Shown piece by piece: positions 62,472 through 64,000 of a DNA stretch of 64,000 nucleotides (its first letter is position 1; the number at the start of each line of letters is the position of its first letter). Made by a program: the position numbers and the translations under genes. The DNA comes from Rhynchonema sp. JSB1_4. Lineage: Eukaryota > Nematoda > Chromadorea > Monhysterida > Xyalidae. The stretch covers positions 1 through 64,000 of the forward strand of contig JASAMV010005063.1 of the NCBI GenBank assembly GCA_030248065.1. The letters run 5' to 3'. The notes under the pieces were generated by a model. That model did not search any database. It was not told where the DNA came from and worked only from the letters and a program-made list of their open reading frames with translations.

Positions 62472-64000
62472 AGCCGCCCAAACAGCACTCAGTATTGTTA
62501 CATATACTTCTGTATGTGCGTCGCTTGTAGTGGCTCTTCCCTTGCTACACACAGATGTGATTGGAGCTCTGTCTATGAGTCTGCACGAAGTGATGTTGCA
62601 GCAACAAGATCTGCTAGTATGGCTTTCGGAGGAAAATTTGCCCAGAGGTGTTCGCAGAGACGTATCCTGGCGCCTCGGTCTATCGGCGAAAGCATGACGA
62701 AAAGCAGACCAACAGTGCACTCTGTACAGGGTACATTATACTGTTGCTGCACTGAACATGGTGTTAGCGGCTCTCGCATATCTGACGCCTCTGATAGCTC
62801 AACATAAGCATTACGTGACAACTTGCGTGCTGTTACGTGCCCGTTTGTTTAGTGAGTATCATGTCCCGTGTTCGAACGGGATCCCAAATCCCGGCCCTTT
62901 TCAATTCCGATCCCATGAATTTTGAAATGCAACCCCGATCCCGGTCAAAACACACCCGCGATTGGCGTGGTTGATTTCAAGGTTCAGGACTATAAAGTTA
63001 CCGGAAAGTGAGAGTATCAATATAAATACTTTGGCTGTTTTTCGTTTATCACCATTCAACATTTTTCAGACACTGATAACGCTGCTCGCAAGAAACCAAA
63101 ACGTTACTCAACAATAGTCTGGGTGGTATCGGCTGCGGAAGAATAAACGTTTACACAAACCACAGCCAATATCTTCTCATCAAAAACACGCCAAAATTTT
63201 CCAGGATCTCCCAACGTTTCTCCGCAGACCAGGCATTGGTGTCAGAGAGCGTTTATTTTGCGCGCTGGTTGAAATAGCAGGCAATTTGTTACGCACAAAT
63301 GGTGTAGCTGATGTCAGTGAACCGATTTCCTAGCAAGTCAAGCAAAGCAGACGTACAATCTATGGTGGGCTTATCGACAGCTGTTTTTGAAACGTTGCAC
63401 TACACATTTCTACAACTTTTGGGAAAAACACAAACCCAGTTTGTGTCGCTGGCTGCTCAAGGCTATCATTGCTGCTGCTGTCAACATTGTGCCTTGCTAA
63501 ACCTACTTTTATAACGATTTTGGAAAAGCCGTTTTTAATTGGGCACGTCAGCGTTCATTGAGCACGAAAAGTTTTCAGAGTAGAATTAATTCACTGAACG
63601 TGCACGAGCGTCATCGCGATTCTCATTTCACGGTCTATTTACCTTGCTCATGTGCACACAGAGTCGACATTTGATATTTTTAACAATAAATTAGTGCGCT
63701 GGCGATCGTTAATGAAAATCGGCCATTATTGTCGGTTGTAGACAAGCAATGTGGGTATAGTACAGCCTCGTTATGACGAATGCCCTGGCAGCAGAGTTGT
63801 ATTCGGGCCACAATCTTCGGTCGGACTGTTCAGGACCACGGTCAGAGGTCCGATCCACCGCTTTTTTAGATATCGGACCTGGTCTGTATCGGACCGATTT
63901 TTTTGGTCGGATCTGAAGTCCGGCGCGAAAAAAAATTTGAGTTCGGTTCGGACCGAGCAATTTTATTGACGCCAAAATGAGAAATTGATGCAGTATTTTT
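62472..64000. other. No gene recognised; short GC repeats
   Basis: A GATCCC block with a GTGTTCGAACGGGATC end lies at 62862-62960, related to 7050-7195. TCGGAC/GTCCGA units in both orientations occupy 63810-63955. No coding region recognised. Confidence 0.4.

Overview
This window is animal nuclear DNA, not bacterial or viral. Its genes are split into many short exons with GT-AG introns and acceptors of the TTTTCAG type. The families are animal ones: seven-transmembrane receptors, an ionotropic glutamate receptor, a globin, a GT92 glycosyltransferase, an FkbM methyltransferase and MOCS1. About half of the sequence is hairpin-type transposable elements and simple repeats. GT92, FkbM and divergent chemoreceptor-like GPCRs together, with very short distances between an acceptor and the start codon, suggest an ecdysozoan such as a nematode. 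That placement is inference. I joined exons by hand; nearly all models below keep the reading frame across every junction.

Layout: 173-2018 (+) is the 3' part of a lysosomal alpha-N-acetylgalactosaminidase/alpha-galactosidase. It converges on 2196-5989 (-), a complete LysA-like (diaminopimelate decarboxylase) gene with animal-style introns, which is the most surprising gene here. A 264-bp CA tract and hairpin repeats follow. Then come a GPCR (8674-10124 +), a small secreted-peptide gene (10660-11395 -), an ionotropic glutamate receptor (12920-15536 +) and a GT92 glycosyltransferase (16724-18798 +). A block of nested palindromic elements fills 19.3-22.7 kb. On the minus strand are a gene with two globin domains (23856-26660) and a second GPCR (26947-30392), whose introns carry a Penelope-like GIY-YIG fragment and a GC-rich repeat. 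The stretch 30.4-44.3 kb is mostly repeats plus one odd tRNA-like gene.

The right part holds a complete MOCS1 gene (44370-49015 +, molybdenum cofactor synthesis, both MoaA and MoaC halves), a DXD sugar transferase (49116-51457 -) and an FkbM methyltransferase (52047-54448 +). It also has a cysteine-rich secreted protein (55385-55790 +) and two more small secreted-peptide genes on the minus strand (56480-57132, 59643-60069), then a 340-bp CA tract and nested MITEs.

I see no operon-like functional cluster. The main discoveries are the LysA-type enzyme in an animal gene, a MOCS1 exon in which the donor site overlaps the double-glycine terminus and stop codon, an internally duplicated globin, and two large groups of palindromic elements. 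One group is flanked by TTAA and the other by TTA/TAA with arms made of simple repeats.
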